A stretch of 64,000 bases of DNA from NCBI RefSeq assembly GCF_003096815.1, contig NZ_QENY01000004.1, positions 1-64,000 on the forward strand, written 5' to 3'. This stretch comes from Hallella colorans (lineage in GTDB: Bacteria; Bacteroidota; Bacteroidia; Bacteroidales; Bacteroidaceae). Under the pieces are notes generated by a model. That model was not told the DNA's origin and made no database searches. It was given only the letters and a program-made list of their open reading frames with translations. Below, piece by piece: positions 43,301 to 51,315 of this stretch (the stretch's first letter is position 1; each line of letters begins with the position of its first letter). Both the position numbers and the translations under genes were made by a program.

Positions 43301-43476
43301 TTTTTCAGGCGCACCGTAGCGCCAGCAATTGGCTCGTTGTTGGTGTTGTCAATCACGGTTCCCTCAATGGTGAACTTGTCGCCCCCAGCAGGCTGTTGAG
43401 CCAAGACAGGTCCACTTAGCGAAAACAGCGCTATGACCCCAACGATGAGGGATTGGCTAAAAAAGGTTTTTCGCAT
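40375..43476 (-). CDS. SusC/RagA family TonB-linked outer-membrane transporter
   Basis: This 1033-residue TonB-dependent outer-membrane protein has a signal peptide (VIALFSLSGPVLAQ). A carboxypeptidase-regulatory-like domain follows (about 30-115: GTVIDNTNNEPIAGATVRLKNG). The SusC plug contains NIRGASSISQNRG and IESMTILKDAAATALYGSRAANGVVIVTT. A beta-barrel ends in the aromatic-terminated SISLRASY. It imports the operon's substrate with energy from TonB-ExbBD. It is the first gene, with promoter box TATATTTG at 43558-43565, and is divergent from the TPR/HTH regulator. Confidence 0.96.
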   Translation of the reverse strand: MRKTFFSQSLIVGVIALFSLSGPVLAQQPAGGDKFTIEGTVIDNTNNEPIAGATVRLKNGLRGTATNVEGKFVVKDCSVQDVFQVSYIGYKPKYFTVGKHRKFTIYLEENSTQIGQVVVTGFQKLKKNSFTGSATIVTSEDLKKVNSKDAVKALQVFDPSFRIMDNLGFGADPNQMHEINIRGASSISQNRGLDVENQRLTQRTNLRDNPNMPIFMLDGFEVDVQKIYDMDINRIESMTILKDAAATALYGSRAANGVVIVTTVPPKAGEIRIDYNTTLELSFPDLSDYNLTNATEKLQVEKDAGLYVGTFGVATIDKEREYNDKLNEVRRGVNTDWLARPLRNAYNWRNDVSLSGGVNEVRYMLNLNYDKNAGVMKGSKRNRYGAGMMIDYRLRDWLQIQNKVTLNRTSYEDSPYGYFNDYSQQLPYDAIYDDAGELLRELPMSHRANPLWREHYLQSYSGRGGITDVTDNLSVNIHFTPNLYLRGTFSVSQVKTDGKTFKDPKDSFLFRSVANNRKGSLDVSGDTRLKWNANAMLHFNKRFKRHFLNLTAGVDAQETNDRRLSYRQEGFNIGSLNDPIYSATQPDKTIDTKSTTRLFGVLGALNYTFDEIYLLDASFRMDGSSQFGEDKRFAPFASVGVGLNIHNYPFVKKLPWINTLRMRGTYGSTGKVNFSRFDVISSYKADTKAWYYTGPAVRLFTMGNSALSWEITKSLDVGFTAELFKNRLYIEAAYYKKTTDGMIDRIGIRPSSGFTSYSGNVGSIENKGFELKTNVTLFRNRDWSVVANANLGTNKNRISKLDDAIEEYNKKIRDNYDAEHPQYQNLQNRPLIQYYVGASTTAIYAMPSLGIDPASGKELFRKKDGTITKEWNASDMVVCGDTNPDAQGSFGINVAYKGIYVNASFLYAFGGQVYNQTLLEKVENAQIKDQNVDRRVITDRWRKVGDIAPFYGLGEKSSTKPTSRFVQNDNYVHFNSLAIGYDFSRKLISKLKLSALSITLNASDLARWNTVRVERGLSYPYAHTYSISLRASY

Positions 43477-43557
43477 AGGTATAACAAATTTTGATTAATA
43501 ATGAATAAATCTCTCATTCAAGCGAGTTCAAACCATGTGGCTTCAACATGCTCACTG

Positions 43558-43565
43558 CAAATATA
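43558..43565 (-). promoter_or_regulatory. -7 box of the SusC operon
   Basis: Minus-strand TATATTTG lies 81 bases before the susC ATG. Confidence 0.65.
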
Positions 43566-43796
43566 TGTTATTTAGGCTTAAATTCAAAATCAAAAAATCA
43601 TCGTAAAAAAGAGTGTTGCAGTGCAACATCCCAATGTTTATTGATATTGTGACAACCTTGACTTAACGAAGCACATACGGTTTTTGCAACAAAAAAAAGA
43701 CCGGTAGTTAACGTTTAGTTACAAAACAATACTTATTTTTCTTTCAAAATTGCCACTTTTGTGATGTTTTTTGTGCACAATTTCATAATTTTAGCT

Positions 43797-43804
43797 TATC
43801 TTTG
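43797..43804 (+). promoter_or_regulatory. -7 box of the TPR/HTH regulator (near-leaderless)
   Basis: TATCTTTG is followed after 8 bases by the ATG at 43813. A second ATG at 43809 opens only a four-codon reading (ATGAATGAAGTC, then TAA) that overlaps the gene start. Confidence 0.7.
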
Positions 43805-43812
43805 CGACATGA

Positions 43813-45474
43813 ATGAAGTCTAATTTCCTAAACCATATCAAATCACGCATGCGTAAAGAGCTTCACAAACTCTATTTAACCGCCCATTCTCTCAAACTCA
43901 TATCCATCTTGACCATGCTCGCCACAGCCATAGCTATGACGACCGCATGCCACCAATTCTCCGACCATCAAGCCAGCCTCGACAGGGTGGACACATTGCT
44001 CGCTCAAGGTAATGTCGACGCAGCCTACACCTATCTGCGCGAAATGCCAACCGAGGGCCTTGACAGTCACGACGACATGGCGCGCTACACACTGCTCAAG
44101 ACAGAGACGCTATTCCGCAAGCAACTGCCCGTGGACAACGACTCCATCGACTATGCCATTTTCTACTACGAGCAGAACGGCGACCAAGAGCAACTCGCAA
44201 GAGCATGCTACTACAAAGGCGTGATACATTTTTTTTACCGTGGCAACACCCGACGAGCTATCCTTCTGCTCAAACGTGCCGAAAACTTGGTCAAGCAATC
44301 CAAGAACCTCACCCTGAAACACAAAGTCTATTCATCTATCTCTTATATCAACCTGATTAATAAAAACTACGCTACCGCCATCAGATACGCGCGTAAAGCG
44401 GGCGACATGGCGCGCAAGCTCAACAACAAAGAGTGGATAGGATACAGCCTCACCTACATTGCCAACGCATACAGTGGATTGGAGAAACCCGACAGCAACT
44501 TGGAATACCTGCGCCAAAGCCTCAACTACTACCCATACCTGAGCCGCGAAAACCAGTCGGTGCTACTCTCAAACATCAGCGACGCCTATCATCGCAACAA
44601 CGATTCAGCCAAGGCCGAAGAGTACATACAGCGAGCCTTGAGAGAGCGACCAAGCAGCTACACCTACGCCGTACTGGCCGATTTCTACATACAGCGAGGC
44701 GAGCTGGAACGTGCCCACGACTGCTTGCTCAAGGCTGCGGACACCACCGACGTATACACCTACGAGAAAGTGCTGCACAGCCTCTTCACTTTGAGAAAAA
44801 CCATGCGCGACTACCAAGGAGCCACGCGTATAGCCGACACGCTGCTCGCCTTTCAAGAGAGGCAAGAACACATACGCAGCCAAAATAACATTTACGACAT
44901 ACAGAACAAATATGAGCGAGAAGAGCGCGAGAAACAAATCGACACTTATCGCACGTACTCCACCGGACTACTCATCATATTGGTGCTATCGGTAGTAACA
45001 ATGGTGCTCTACCACAAGTACAAACAGGCACGAGACAGGCGAGACCTGTTGCAAAAACACTTGCTGCTCAACGAGTACAGCGACCAGTTGCACGAGCTGA
45101 AAGCCACCCAACACATCACCAACAAGGAGCTGAGCGAGCTGAAAAAGAAAGTGAGCACGCTCAAAGACACAGAGGTGCAAAGGCTCAGCAACGGCAAGAT
45201 GCTATACGAGAGCGTGCTGTGCAACCGAAACACCATACATTGGAGCAACCAAGATTTTCTCGACTTCTTAGAATACATCAAGCTCATCGATATGCCCTAC
45301 GTGGAACAACTGAACCAAACATACAGCAACCTATCGCCCAAACAGTACCTATATCTCACGGCCACTGAGCGCATGGGCAAGACAGAGCAAGAGGTGGGAG
45401 ACATCTTGGCCATTGGCCCCAGCAGTGTGCGCTCCATCAAAAGCCGTATCAAAAGCAAGCGTGTGCCAGAATGA
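43813..45474 (+). CDS. Membrane-tethered TPR protein with C-terminal helix-turn-helix (operon regulator)
   Basis: This 553-residue protein has an N-terminal hydrophobic export or anchor segment (LKLISILTMLATAIAMTTAC). A periplasmic array of TPR-like helices (about 45-360, for example YTLLKTETLFRK and LARACYYKGVIHFFYRGNTRRAILLLKRAENL) follows. The single membrane span is TGLLIILVLSVVTMVLYH (about 383-400), then a cytosolic coiled coil. The C-terminal LuxR-like helix-turn-helix is LSPKQYLYLTATERMGKTEQEVGDILAIGPSSVRSIKSRIKSK. Such proteins are thought to sense periplasmic conditions and control adjacent Sus-type operons. Its divergent placement from susC supports that role here. Confidence 0.85.
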   Translation: MKSNFLNHIKSRMRKELHKLYLTAHSLKLISILTMLATAIAMTTACHQFSDHQASLDRVDTLLAQGNVDAAYTYLREMPTEGLDSHDDMARYTLLKTETLFRKQLPVDNDSIDYAIFYYEQNGDQEQLARACYYKGVIHFFYRGNTRRAILLLKRAENLVKQSKNLTLKHKVYSSISYINLINKNYATAIRYARKAGDMARKLNNKEWIGYSLTYIANAYSGLEKPDSNLEYLRQSLNYYPYLSRENQSVLLSNISDAYHRNNDSAKAEEYIQRALRERPSSYTYAVLADFYIQRGELERAHDCLLKAADTTDVYTYEKVLHSLFTLRKTMRDYQGATRIADTLLAFQERQEHIRSQNNIYDIQNKYEREEREKQIDTYRTYSTGLLIILVLSVVTMVLYHKYKQARDRRDLLQKHLLLNEYSDQLHELKATQHITNKELSELKKKVSTLKDTEVQRLSNGKMLYESVLCNRNTIHWSNQDFLDFLEYIKLIDMPYVEQLNQTYSNLSPKQYLYLTATERMGKTEQEVGDILAIGPSSVRSIKSRIKSKRVPE

Positions 45475-45643
45475 CGGCAAGGCGAGCCCACCAAAAAACA
45501 CTCTGTGGGCATGGAGTTGAGGCTATCTTGGCATGCGCGCGCCACACCATCACTACACCTCCACTCACCGTCCACAAAGTGATACGGAAAAATTCACAAT
45601 GTTCTTAAAAGGTCGCAGGGTTTCCGCCACCCCACCTCATGCT

Positions 45644-47197
45644 TTAAACGATACCACGCACTCGGTCGTCAAAAGCCGAGAGCGCAGCCTTGGCGCCCTC
45701 GCCCATGGCTATCATGATTTGCTTATATGGCACCGTGGTGACATCGCCAGCGGCATAAACGCCGGGTACCGCCGTGCGGTTGGACGCATCCACCACAATT
45801 TCTTTCCGAGCCGACAGTGGCAGATTGCCCTTGAAAGGATCAGTGTTGGGCGAAAGCCCTATCTGCACAAACACACCGTCAAAAGCCTCCTCCTGCTCTT
45901 TCTCGGTTTTCCTGTCTTTAATCACCAGTCCCCTCAATTGCTTGCCGTCACCCACAACAGCGGTGGTTTGTGACATCATACGAATGTCCACGTTGCCCAG
46001 CGAGCGCACCTTCTCTTGCAGCACGCCGTCCGCGCGCATGGCATCGCCATACTCTATCAGGGTGACATGGCTACATATCCCAGCCAAGTCGATGGCAGCT
46101 TCCACGCCAGAGTTTCCTCCACCTATAACAGCCACTTTCTTGCCTTGGTAGAAAGGTCCGTCACAATGGGGACAAAAATGTATACCATGCCCAAGGTACA
46201 GGGCCTCGTCGGGCAGCCCCAACCGACGCCAACCAGCGCCCGTGGCTATGATAACGGCAGGTGCGATGAACTCCTCGCCACCGCGGACGAACACCCGCTT
46301 GAGTTTGCCGTCAAGATCTACCCCCACTATTTTCCGGTTATCATATATGTCCACGTCATAGCGCTCGATATGAGAACGCAGGTTGGCACTGAGCTGCACG
46401 CCTGTGATTTCAGGCACTGAGGTAATGTTTTCGATGCCCGTGGTATCGTTGATTTGTCCACCTATACGACCAGCCACGATGGCCACTTTCAGCCCTTTGC
46501 GAGCCGAGTAGATAGCTGCGGTAGCTCCAGCCGGGCCACCGCCAAGGACCACGACATCGCATTGGTGTTCCACCTTGGCGGCAGACTCGTCGTGAGTGGT
46601 GCCCACGGTGTCCTCAAGTTCTTGCAATAACGTGCCCAAGTCGCCACGCCCCACATGCAATAGCTGGCCATTCACGTAGACCGAGGGCACGGCTTGGATG
46701 TTGAGCGCCGTCACCTCGTCTTGGTATAGCGCACCATCAATGGTCTCGCTGGTCACGTTTGGATTGACAAGTGCCATTACGTTGAGCGCTTGAACCACAT
46801 CGGGGCAGTTGGTACAGGTAAGCGAAACGTAAGTTTGCAACCTCACTTCACCCTTGAGAGCCTTTATTCTGGCGGTGATAGCTTTGTCGGGGAGATTTTT
46901 GCCTTGCCCGTCAGCGTTGAGGATGGCCAACAACAGCGAGGTAAACTCATGGCCGTTGGGTATGCCACAGAAACGCACACCGGTGTCGCTGCCGTCACGA
47001 ATGATATTGAAACGGAAATCGGAGCCGGCAACATACTCTACCGACAACTTGTCAGACGTGGCGGCAAAATCCTCCACAAACGCAGTGTATTCGTCCGCAT
47101 AGGCATAGGCTTGGTCGCGCTCTACGCGTAAAACGAAAGATGATTTAAGATTGGCGAACACGCTCTTTAGCTGTTCTTTTATATCAGATTGTAGCAT
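45644..47197 (-). CDS. ahpF: Alkyl hydroperoxide reductase subunit F
   Basis: AhpF is an NADH-dependent flavoprotein that re-reduces AhpC. The 517 residues contain the N-terminal double-thioredoxin domain with the redox pair CTNC (128-131) and FAD/NAD Rossmann segments (VVLGGGPAGATAAIYSARKG, VAVIGGGNSGVEAAIDLAG). The disulfide center is FCPHCDGPF, and the C-terminus includes VPGVYAAGDVTTVPYKQI. All catalytic elements are present. It follows ahpC by 149 bases, with a strong hairpin between them. Confidence 0.97.
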   Translation of the reverse strand: MLQSDIKEQLKSVFANLKSSFVLRVERDQAYAYADEYTAFVEDFAATSDKLSVEYVAGSDFRFNIIRDGSDTGVRFCGIPNGHEFTSLLLAILNADGQGKNLPDKAITARIKALKGEVRLQTYVSLTCTNCPDVVQALNVMALVNPNVTSETIDGALYQDEVTALNIQAVPSVYVNGQLLHVGRGDLGTLLQELEDTVGTTHDESAAKVEHQCDVVVLGGGPAGATAAIYSARKGLKVAIVAGRIGGQINDTTGIENITSVPEITGVQLSANLRSHIERYDVDIYDNRKIVGVDLDGKLKRVFVRGGEEFIAPAVIIATGAGWRRLGLPDEALYLGHGIHFCPHCDGPFYQGKKVAVIGGGNSGVEAAIDLAGICSHVTLIEYGDAMRADGVLQEKVRSLGNVDIRMMSQTTAVVGDGKQLRGLVIKDRKTEKEQEEAFDGVFVQIGLSPNTDPFKGNLPLSARKEIVVDASNRTAVPGVYAAGDVTTVPYKQIMIAMGEGAKAALSAFDDRVRGIV

Positions 47198-47278
47198 TTT
47201 CTTGTTTTATTACGATTAAAATTACAGTCCCAAGTCATGCTTTTCAATATCGAAAAGGGGTGTCAGGGAGTAAGAAAA

Positions 47279-47316
47279 AAGGTTACTTGATGGCGCAACA
47301 CCTTGTCAAGTAACCT
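47279..47316 (-). terminator. Hairpin between ahpC and ahpF
   Basis: A perfect 12-bp stem AAGGTTACTTGA/TCAAGTAACCTT has a 14-nt loop. On the minus strand TTTTTT follows directly. It should terminate much of the ahpC transcript before ahpF and set an AhpC excess. Confidence 0.85.
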
Positions 47317-47346
47317 TGTATAGTCATTTCAAAAGAGGGTGACCGC

Positions 47347-47913
47347 TTAAATTTTACCCACCAAGTCGATGCTTGGTTTCAACGTCTCGCCACCTTTCTT
47401 CCATTTGGCCGGACATACCTCGCCGGCGTGCGTGGCCACAAACTGTGCGGCCTCCACCTTGCGAACAAGTTCGTCGGCATTGCGCCCGATGCTGTTGTCC
47501 TGCACCTCGGCCACTTTTATCAGTCCCTCCGGGTTCACCAAGAATGTGCCACGATAAGCGACGCCCTCGTCCTCCTTGTACACGCCGAAGCCTTTTGCCA
47601 ACACCGCGCGGGGGTCGCCAAGCATGGTGTATTGTATCTGTTTGATTGTCTCGGAAGCGTCATGCCAAGCCTTGTGCACAAAATGCGTGTCGCAACTCAC
47701 GGAGAACACCTCCACGCCCATTTTCTTCAATTCCTCATACTTGCTCTGCAAGTCGCCCAACTCAGTGGGACACACAAACGTGAAATCAGCTGGATAGAAA
47801 AAGAACAAAGCCCACTTGCCCTCAATATCCTTGTTGCTAACTTCCTTAAAACTACCGTTTTGAAAACCCTGAACCTTAAATTCAGGAACTCTTGCATTGA
47901 TAATTGTCTCCAT
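47347..47913 (-). CDS. ahpC: Alkyl hydroperoxide reductase subunit C (2-Cys peroxiredoxin)
   Basis: AhpC reduces hydrogen peroxide, organic peroxides and peroxynitrite. From the ATG at 47913 it is 188 residues, with the peroxidatic cysteine in DFTFVCPTE (Cys48) and the resolving cysteine in HAGEVCPAKW (Cys167). The start METIINARVPEF is chosen because a TATCTTTG box at 47978-47985 excludes a longer reading. The gene is divergent from the OxyR-type regulator, the expected arrangement for peroxide induction. Confidence 0.98.
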   Translation of the reverse strand: METIINARVPEFKVQGFQNGSFKEVSNKDIEGKWALFFFYPADFTFVCPTELGDLQSKYEELKKMGVEVFSVSCDTHFVHKAWHDASETIKQIQYTMLGDPRAVLAKGFGVYKEDEGVAYRGTFLVNPEGLIKVAEVQDNSIGRNADELVRKVEAAQFVATHAGEVCPAKWKKGGETLKPSIDLVGKI

Positions 47914-47977
47914 ATTCAATTTTCTTTTATAATTGTTATTAATGATTATTTCGCGTTTCCACGCTTTCCTTTTCATA

Positions 47978-47985
47978 CAAAGATA
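47978..47985 (-). promoter_or_regulatory. -7 box of ahpC
   Basis: Minus-strand TATCTTTG lies 64 bases before the ahpC ATG. The ahpC-oxyR gap (47914-48229) should also contain the regulator's operator. No gene lies in it. Confidence 0.7.
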
Positions 47986-48151
47986 ACCCTTTTTTGTCTA
48001 ATTTACAAATGATATTATTTATTAGTCAATAGAGTTTATCTATATTACACTCCAAGATCCCTGTATACAATGGCTTACCAAGTTATTATGATTTTGACCG
48101 TGTAAGCACAAAAATCTATTCGCCATAACACTACTTGTATAATATTATTCG

Positions 48152-48159
48152 TATCTTTG
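48152..48159 (+). promoter_or_regulatory. -7 box of the oxyR-type gene
   Basis: TATCTTTG on the plus strand is 70 bases before the ATG. Confidence 0.65.
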
Positions 48160-48217
48160 GCACAGCAAACGTGTCCAGGCAAAAAAAGGCGCGGCCACAG
48201 ACTATAAAATATATTAT

Positions 48218-48225
48218 AAGGAGGG
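48218..48225 (+). promoter_or_regulatory. Strong Shine-Dalgarno of the oxyR-type gene
   Basis: AAGGAGGG lies 4 bases before the ATG at 48230. It is notable because most genes in this window lack a recognisable Shine-Dalgarno sequence. Confidence 0.7.
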
Positions 48226-48229
48226 AGCT

Positions 48230-49156
48230 ATGACCCTACAACAATTAGAATATGTCATGGCAGTGTACCATCACCGCCATTTTGCCAAAGCGGCCGAATC
48301 GTGCGATGTGACGCAACCCACTCTCAGCTCAATGATACAAAAATTGGAAGACGAGCTGGGCATCAAGATTTTCGACCGGAAACGCCAACCTATCTCGCCC
48401 ACCAAAGAGGGAAAAGCCATCGTGGAGCAGGCGGCGCGCGTGTTGGCTTGCGCGCGCCAGCTGAAAGACACCGCGGAAGAGGAGAAAAAATCGCTTGGCG
48501 GAACTTTCAACATTGGCGTGCTGCCCACGGTAGCTCCATATTTAGTGCCTCGTTTCTTCCCACAACTCATGAACGCGCATCCCGAAATGGACATCAGGAT
48601 CACAGAGATGCAAACCGAGCAGATGAAAACGGCCATCGAGCGAGGCGAGCTTGATGCTGGCATATTGGCGAGGGTAGACGGACTGGAAGACATGCGTTGC
48701 CACTTCTTATTCCACGAGCGGTTTTTCGCTTATGTGGCAAAAAATAACCAGCTATACACCAACAGCTCCGTCAAGACATCTGACCTGACAGGCGAATACC
48801 TTTGGCTGTTGGACGAAGGACATTGCTTCCGCGATCAATTGGTTAAGTTTTGCCAACTCAAAGCAGCCAACAGGGCCAAGAAATGCTACAACCTTGGCAG
48901 CATAGAGACTTTCATGCGCATCGTGGAGAGCGGCAAGGGCATCACCTTCATACCAGAGTTGGCTATATACCAGCTCAACAGCGACCAACGGCAATTGGTA
49001 AAACCTTTCGCCCTCCCCATACCAACACGAGAGATTGTGATGATGACATCGCCACACTTCGTGCGCACAACGTTATTACGATTGCTCGTAGACAGCATCC
49101 AGGCTGCCGTGCCCAAAGACATGCTCATGCTGCGCAAGACGCAAGTCAGCGTGTAA
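48230..49156 (+). CDS. oxyR: OxyR-type LysR-family peroxide-responsive regulator
   Basis: This 308-residue LysR-type regulator has an N-terminal winged helix-turn-helix (LEYVMAVYHHRHFAKAAESCDVTQPTLSSMIQKLEDELG) and an effector domain. OxyR redox cysteines are retained at the exact E. coli positions, Cys199 and Cys208, in DEGHCFRDQLVKFC. It should sense peroxide by disulfide formation and activate the divergent ahpC-ahpF genes. It has its own -7 box and a strong ribosome site. Confidence 0.94.
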   Translation: MTLQQLEYVMAVYHHRHFAKAAESCDVTQPTLSSMIQKLEDELGIKIFDRKRQPISPTKEGKAIVEQAARVLACARQLKDTAEEEKKSLGGTFNIGVLPTVAPYLVPRFFPQLMNAHPEMDIRITEMQTEQMKTAIERGELDAGILARVDGLEDMRCHFLFHERFFAYVAKNNQLYTNSSVKTSDLTGEYLWLLDEGHCFRDQLVKFCQLKAANRAKKCYNLGSIETFMRIVESGKGITFIPELAIYQLNSDQRQLVKPFALPIPTREIVMMTSPHFVRTTLLRLLVDSIQAAVPKDMLMLRKTQVSV

Positions 49157-49314
49157 AAAACATGCCAACACCATATAGCCAGCAATATATCGGGCGTTTC
49201 CAAACAGGCCATGCCGCCCCTCCCATCAGGCTTTGATTTGCCTTATGGGCAATTCTAAAAAACAAAGTTTTTTTTGGAATTTAGGCCATTAGTTATACGT
49301 CCAATATAGTCACC

Positions 49315-49478
49315 TTATATGCAATCATTCCATTCCTCATGAATTTCACGTTTCAACTTATCCTTTCCACCACTACTTTTATACGGTTTCCGTTCTCATC
49401 GGGAAAGTCGAACTGTACGAACCAATAGTCATACAGTTGTTTTGCCATCGCCTCTAAATTATGATTTATAATCCAGTG
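49315..49478 (-). pseudogene. Relic of a type I restriction specificity subunit (HsdS)
   Basis: The minus strand encodes NHNLEAMAKQLYDYWFVQFDFPDENGN, a near-exact match to the conserved segment of type I HsdS proteins. A one-base deletion then moves the frame, and the next frame continues KSSGGKDKLKREIHEEW before a stop at 49315-49317. About 50 codons survive, with no start and neither target-recognition domain. No hsdM or hsdR lies nearby. It is a dead remnant of a lost or relocated restriction system. Confidence 0.8.
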
Positions 49479-49627
49479 GGATAAAAAGAATGTTTTTTTT
49501 TAGAGGGAAGGTGGGCATAAAGCTTGCCATGGTCAATACTCACATGTCAGTATTTGGGGCACGAAATATGATCCGGAAGAGTGCGAAATCATCATAAATT
49601 GCTATTGCATTCCCGGCCGACAATTTT

Positions 49628-49635
49628 TATCTTTG
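49628..49635 (+). promoter_or_regulatory. -7 box of the methyltransferase gene
   Basis: TATCTTTG lies 16 bases before the first possible ATG (49652) and 55 before the preferred one (49691). Confidence 0.6.
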
Positions 49636-49690
49636 CCACAAAAAGACACCAATGGTCATTCCGTCGCGAATGACAACCAAAGAAACAATT

Positions 49691-50503
49691 ATGAAAAAAC
49701 TATCTCTTTCGAGCATACCTGAGACAATGCTCATACCCCTTTGGGCCAAGGCCACGGAGACAAAGCGGGGCGACGGTATGCTGCATGATGAGTATTCGAT
49801 CAAGATACTCAAGGCCATAGACTACGATTTCCGCAAGTTTTCCCACAGCAAAATGTCACAAGTGGGATGCTGCATACGAGCGAGCCTGATAGACGGCGAG
49901 GTCCGCTCCTTTCTCTCGCGCCACCCTGACGCCGTGGTCATCCAGTTGGGCGCCGGCTTGGACGCCCGCTACCAGCGTTTAGGCATGCCGCCGGTGACAC
50001 ATTGGTACGACCTTGACTTGAAAGAAGCGTTGGATATACGCAGACGCTTTCTGCCCGAAAGCGAGAGAAACACCTATATAGAGCAATCCATGTTTGATGA
50101 CGGATGGATACAATTGGTCAAGAGCCACCACAAGCCCGTCCTCATCATCATAGAGGGCGTGCTTATGTATTTTAGGCCAGAGACCGTCAAAAAATTCTTC
50201 ATTCACCTATGCGAAGCTTTCGACAAGGCCACCATTCTGATGGACGTGCTGGCGTTTGCGGCGGTAAGGCATGCCAAATATCACGACGCCGTGCGCAACA
50301 CTGAGCACAAGGCCGAGTTTCTGTGGTCTGTCTTACGGTCCAATGAAATGGAGAGTTGGCATCCCAAACTGCATCTGCGTCAAGAGTATTACATGAGCGA
50401 TCATGACAACAAACGGTTTCCGTGGATTGCCCGCGTACTTTACAAGACACCTTATTTTTACCGTCGCTTCAACCAGCGCATTATCAGGTTGGAGATAGAT
50501 TGA
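49691..50503 (+). CDS. LCM-family class I SAM-dependent methyltransferase
   Basis: The 270-residue protein from 49691 is of the leucine-carboxyl-methyltransferase-like group. Features are SLSSIPETMLIPLWAKATETKR at the N-terminus, VVIQLGAGLDARYQRL (SAM-binding glycine loop), THWYDLDLKEALDIRR (acidic ribose contact) and IIEGVLMYFRPETVKKFF. Bacterial members often modify polyketides or small molecules, but the substrate here is unknown. ATGs at 49652 and 49670 are alternatives. The chosen start gives the family's normal N-terminus. Confidence 0.85.
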   Translation: MKKLSLSSIPETMLIPLWAKATETKRGDGMLHDEYSIKILKAIDYDFRKFSHSKMSQVGCCIRASLIDGEVRSFLSRHPDAVVIQLGAGLDARYQRLGMPPVTHWYDLDLKEALDIRRRFLPESERNTYIEQSMFDDGWIQLVKSHHKPVLIIIEGVLMYFRPETVKKFFIHLCEAFDKATILMDVLAFAAVRHAKYHDAVRNTEHKAEFLWSVLRSNEMESWHPKLHLRQEYYMSDHDNKRFPWIARVLYKTPYFYRRFNQRIIRLEID

Positions 50504-50548
50504 CCGGGCATGGCGCGTCAACCCGCACGCCCCGTGCCTGAGAGCGTG

Positions 50549-51136
50549 TCATCTTATGCCGATGAGCTTGTGCTGTTGCAGGGAGAGTTGCCACTCGGGA
50601 TGGTCTTTCACGAAAGCGACCGCCTCAGCCAATATGGCCTTGTTGCGCCTCGCGTCGCCCGTGTCGCAAGGCTGCACATAACGCACGGCCGCCTCAATGC
50701 CAAAGTCGCTCACCTCTTGCCGCCCGTCGAACACCACCTTCAGCTCATCCACAGCACCGACGCGCGGCAAGCCACCCTTGACAAACGCCGCCTTGGGGGA
50801 GCATGTCACCCAGTCAACACCCTCTGGAATGGGGTTGGTACCGTTGGTCTCCATGGCCACGTAATAGCCACGCTCGTGAAGCCGTCGCAACAGCTCAGGG
50901 TCAACTTGCAACGTTGGCTCACCACCGGTGAGCACCACAAAGCGACATAGAGGATACCGGCCCAACGCCGCAACGATGTCAGCCCCAGACAGCTCACGAT
51001 ACGTGACGAAGTCGGTGTCGCAGAACGGACACGCCAAATTGCATTTAGAGAAACGCACGAAGAGGGCGGCGCGCCCTGCCCAGCGACCCTCGCCTTGCAA
51101 CGAATAGAATATCTCGTTAATCTTATAGCTTGTCAT
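50549..51136 (-). CDS. queE: 7-carboxy-7-deazaguanine synthase QueE
   Basis: This radical-SAM enzyme converts 6-carboxytetrahydropterin to 7-carboxy-7-deazaguanine on the path to queuosine. From the ATG at 51136 it is 195 residues, with NEIFYSLQGEGRWAGRAALFVRF and the cluster motif CX3CX2C at Cys32, Cys36 and Cys39 (KCNLACPFCDTDF). LTGGEPTLQ follows. Upstream in-frame sequence has no family character. It lies downstream of queD, with 179 bases between them. queC is not in this window. Confidence 0.95.
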   Translation of the reverse strand: MTSYKINEIFYSLQGEGRWAGRAALFVRFSKCNLACPFCDTDFVTYRELSGADIVAALGRYPLCRFVVLTGGEPTLQVDPELLRRLHERGYYVAMETNGTNPIPEGVDWVTCSPKAAFVKGGLPRVGAVDELKVVFDGRQEVSDFGIEAAVRYVQPCDTGDARRNKAILAEAVAFVKDHPEWQLSLQQHKLIGIR

Positions 51137-51315
51137 CACCTTGTCCCTTGCTTTCAAAATAGAGTTCAATGCCGTTTGCCAGATGGATGGGAGCGCCCAC
51201 ACGGGCCTACTGCCCACGCCATCAAGACGAGGCTTCGGCAACCTGTCAGCTTGACGCGGTTGCTAGCGTCGACACCAACTATCCTCGCGCGAAAGTCACC
51301 CCAAAAAGCTCAATA

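Larger units (their letters stand above)
43477..43812. other. Divergent promoter region of the Sus-type operon and its regulator
   Basis: This AT-rich region holds a minus-strand box for susC (43558-43565) and a plus-strand box for the regulator (43797-43804). No gene is visible. A regulator-binding site is likely here, but I see no clear palindrome. Confidence 0.6.
49157..49690. other. Intergenic region with an HsdS relic
   Basis: No intact gene is present. It holds the frameshifted HsdS fragment on the minus strand (49315-49478), a poly-T stretch (49268-49275), and a plus-strand promoter box at 49628-49635. Confidence 0.6.
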
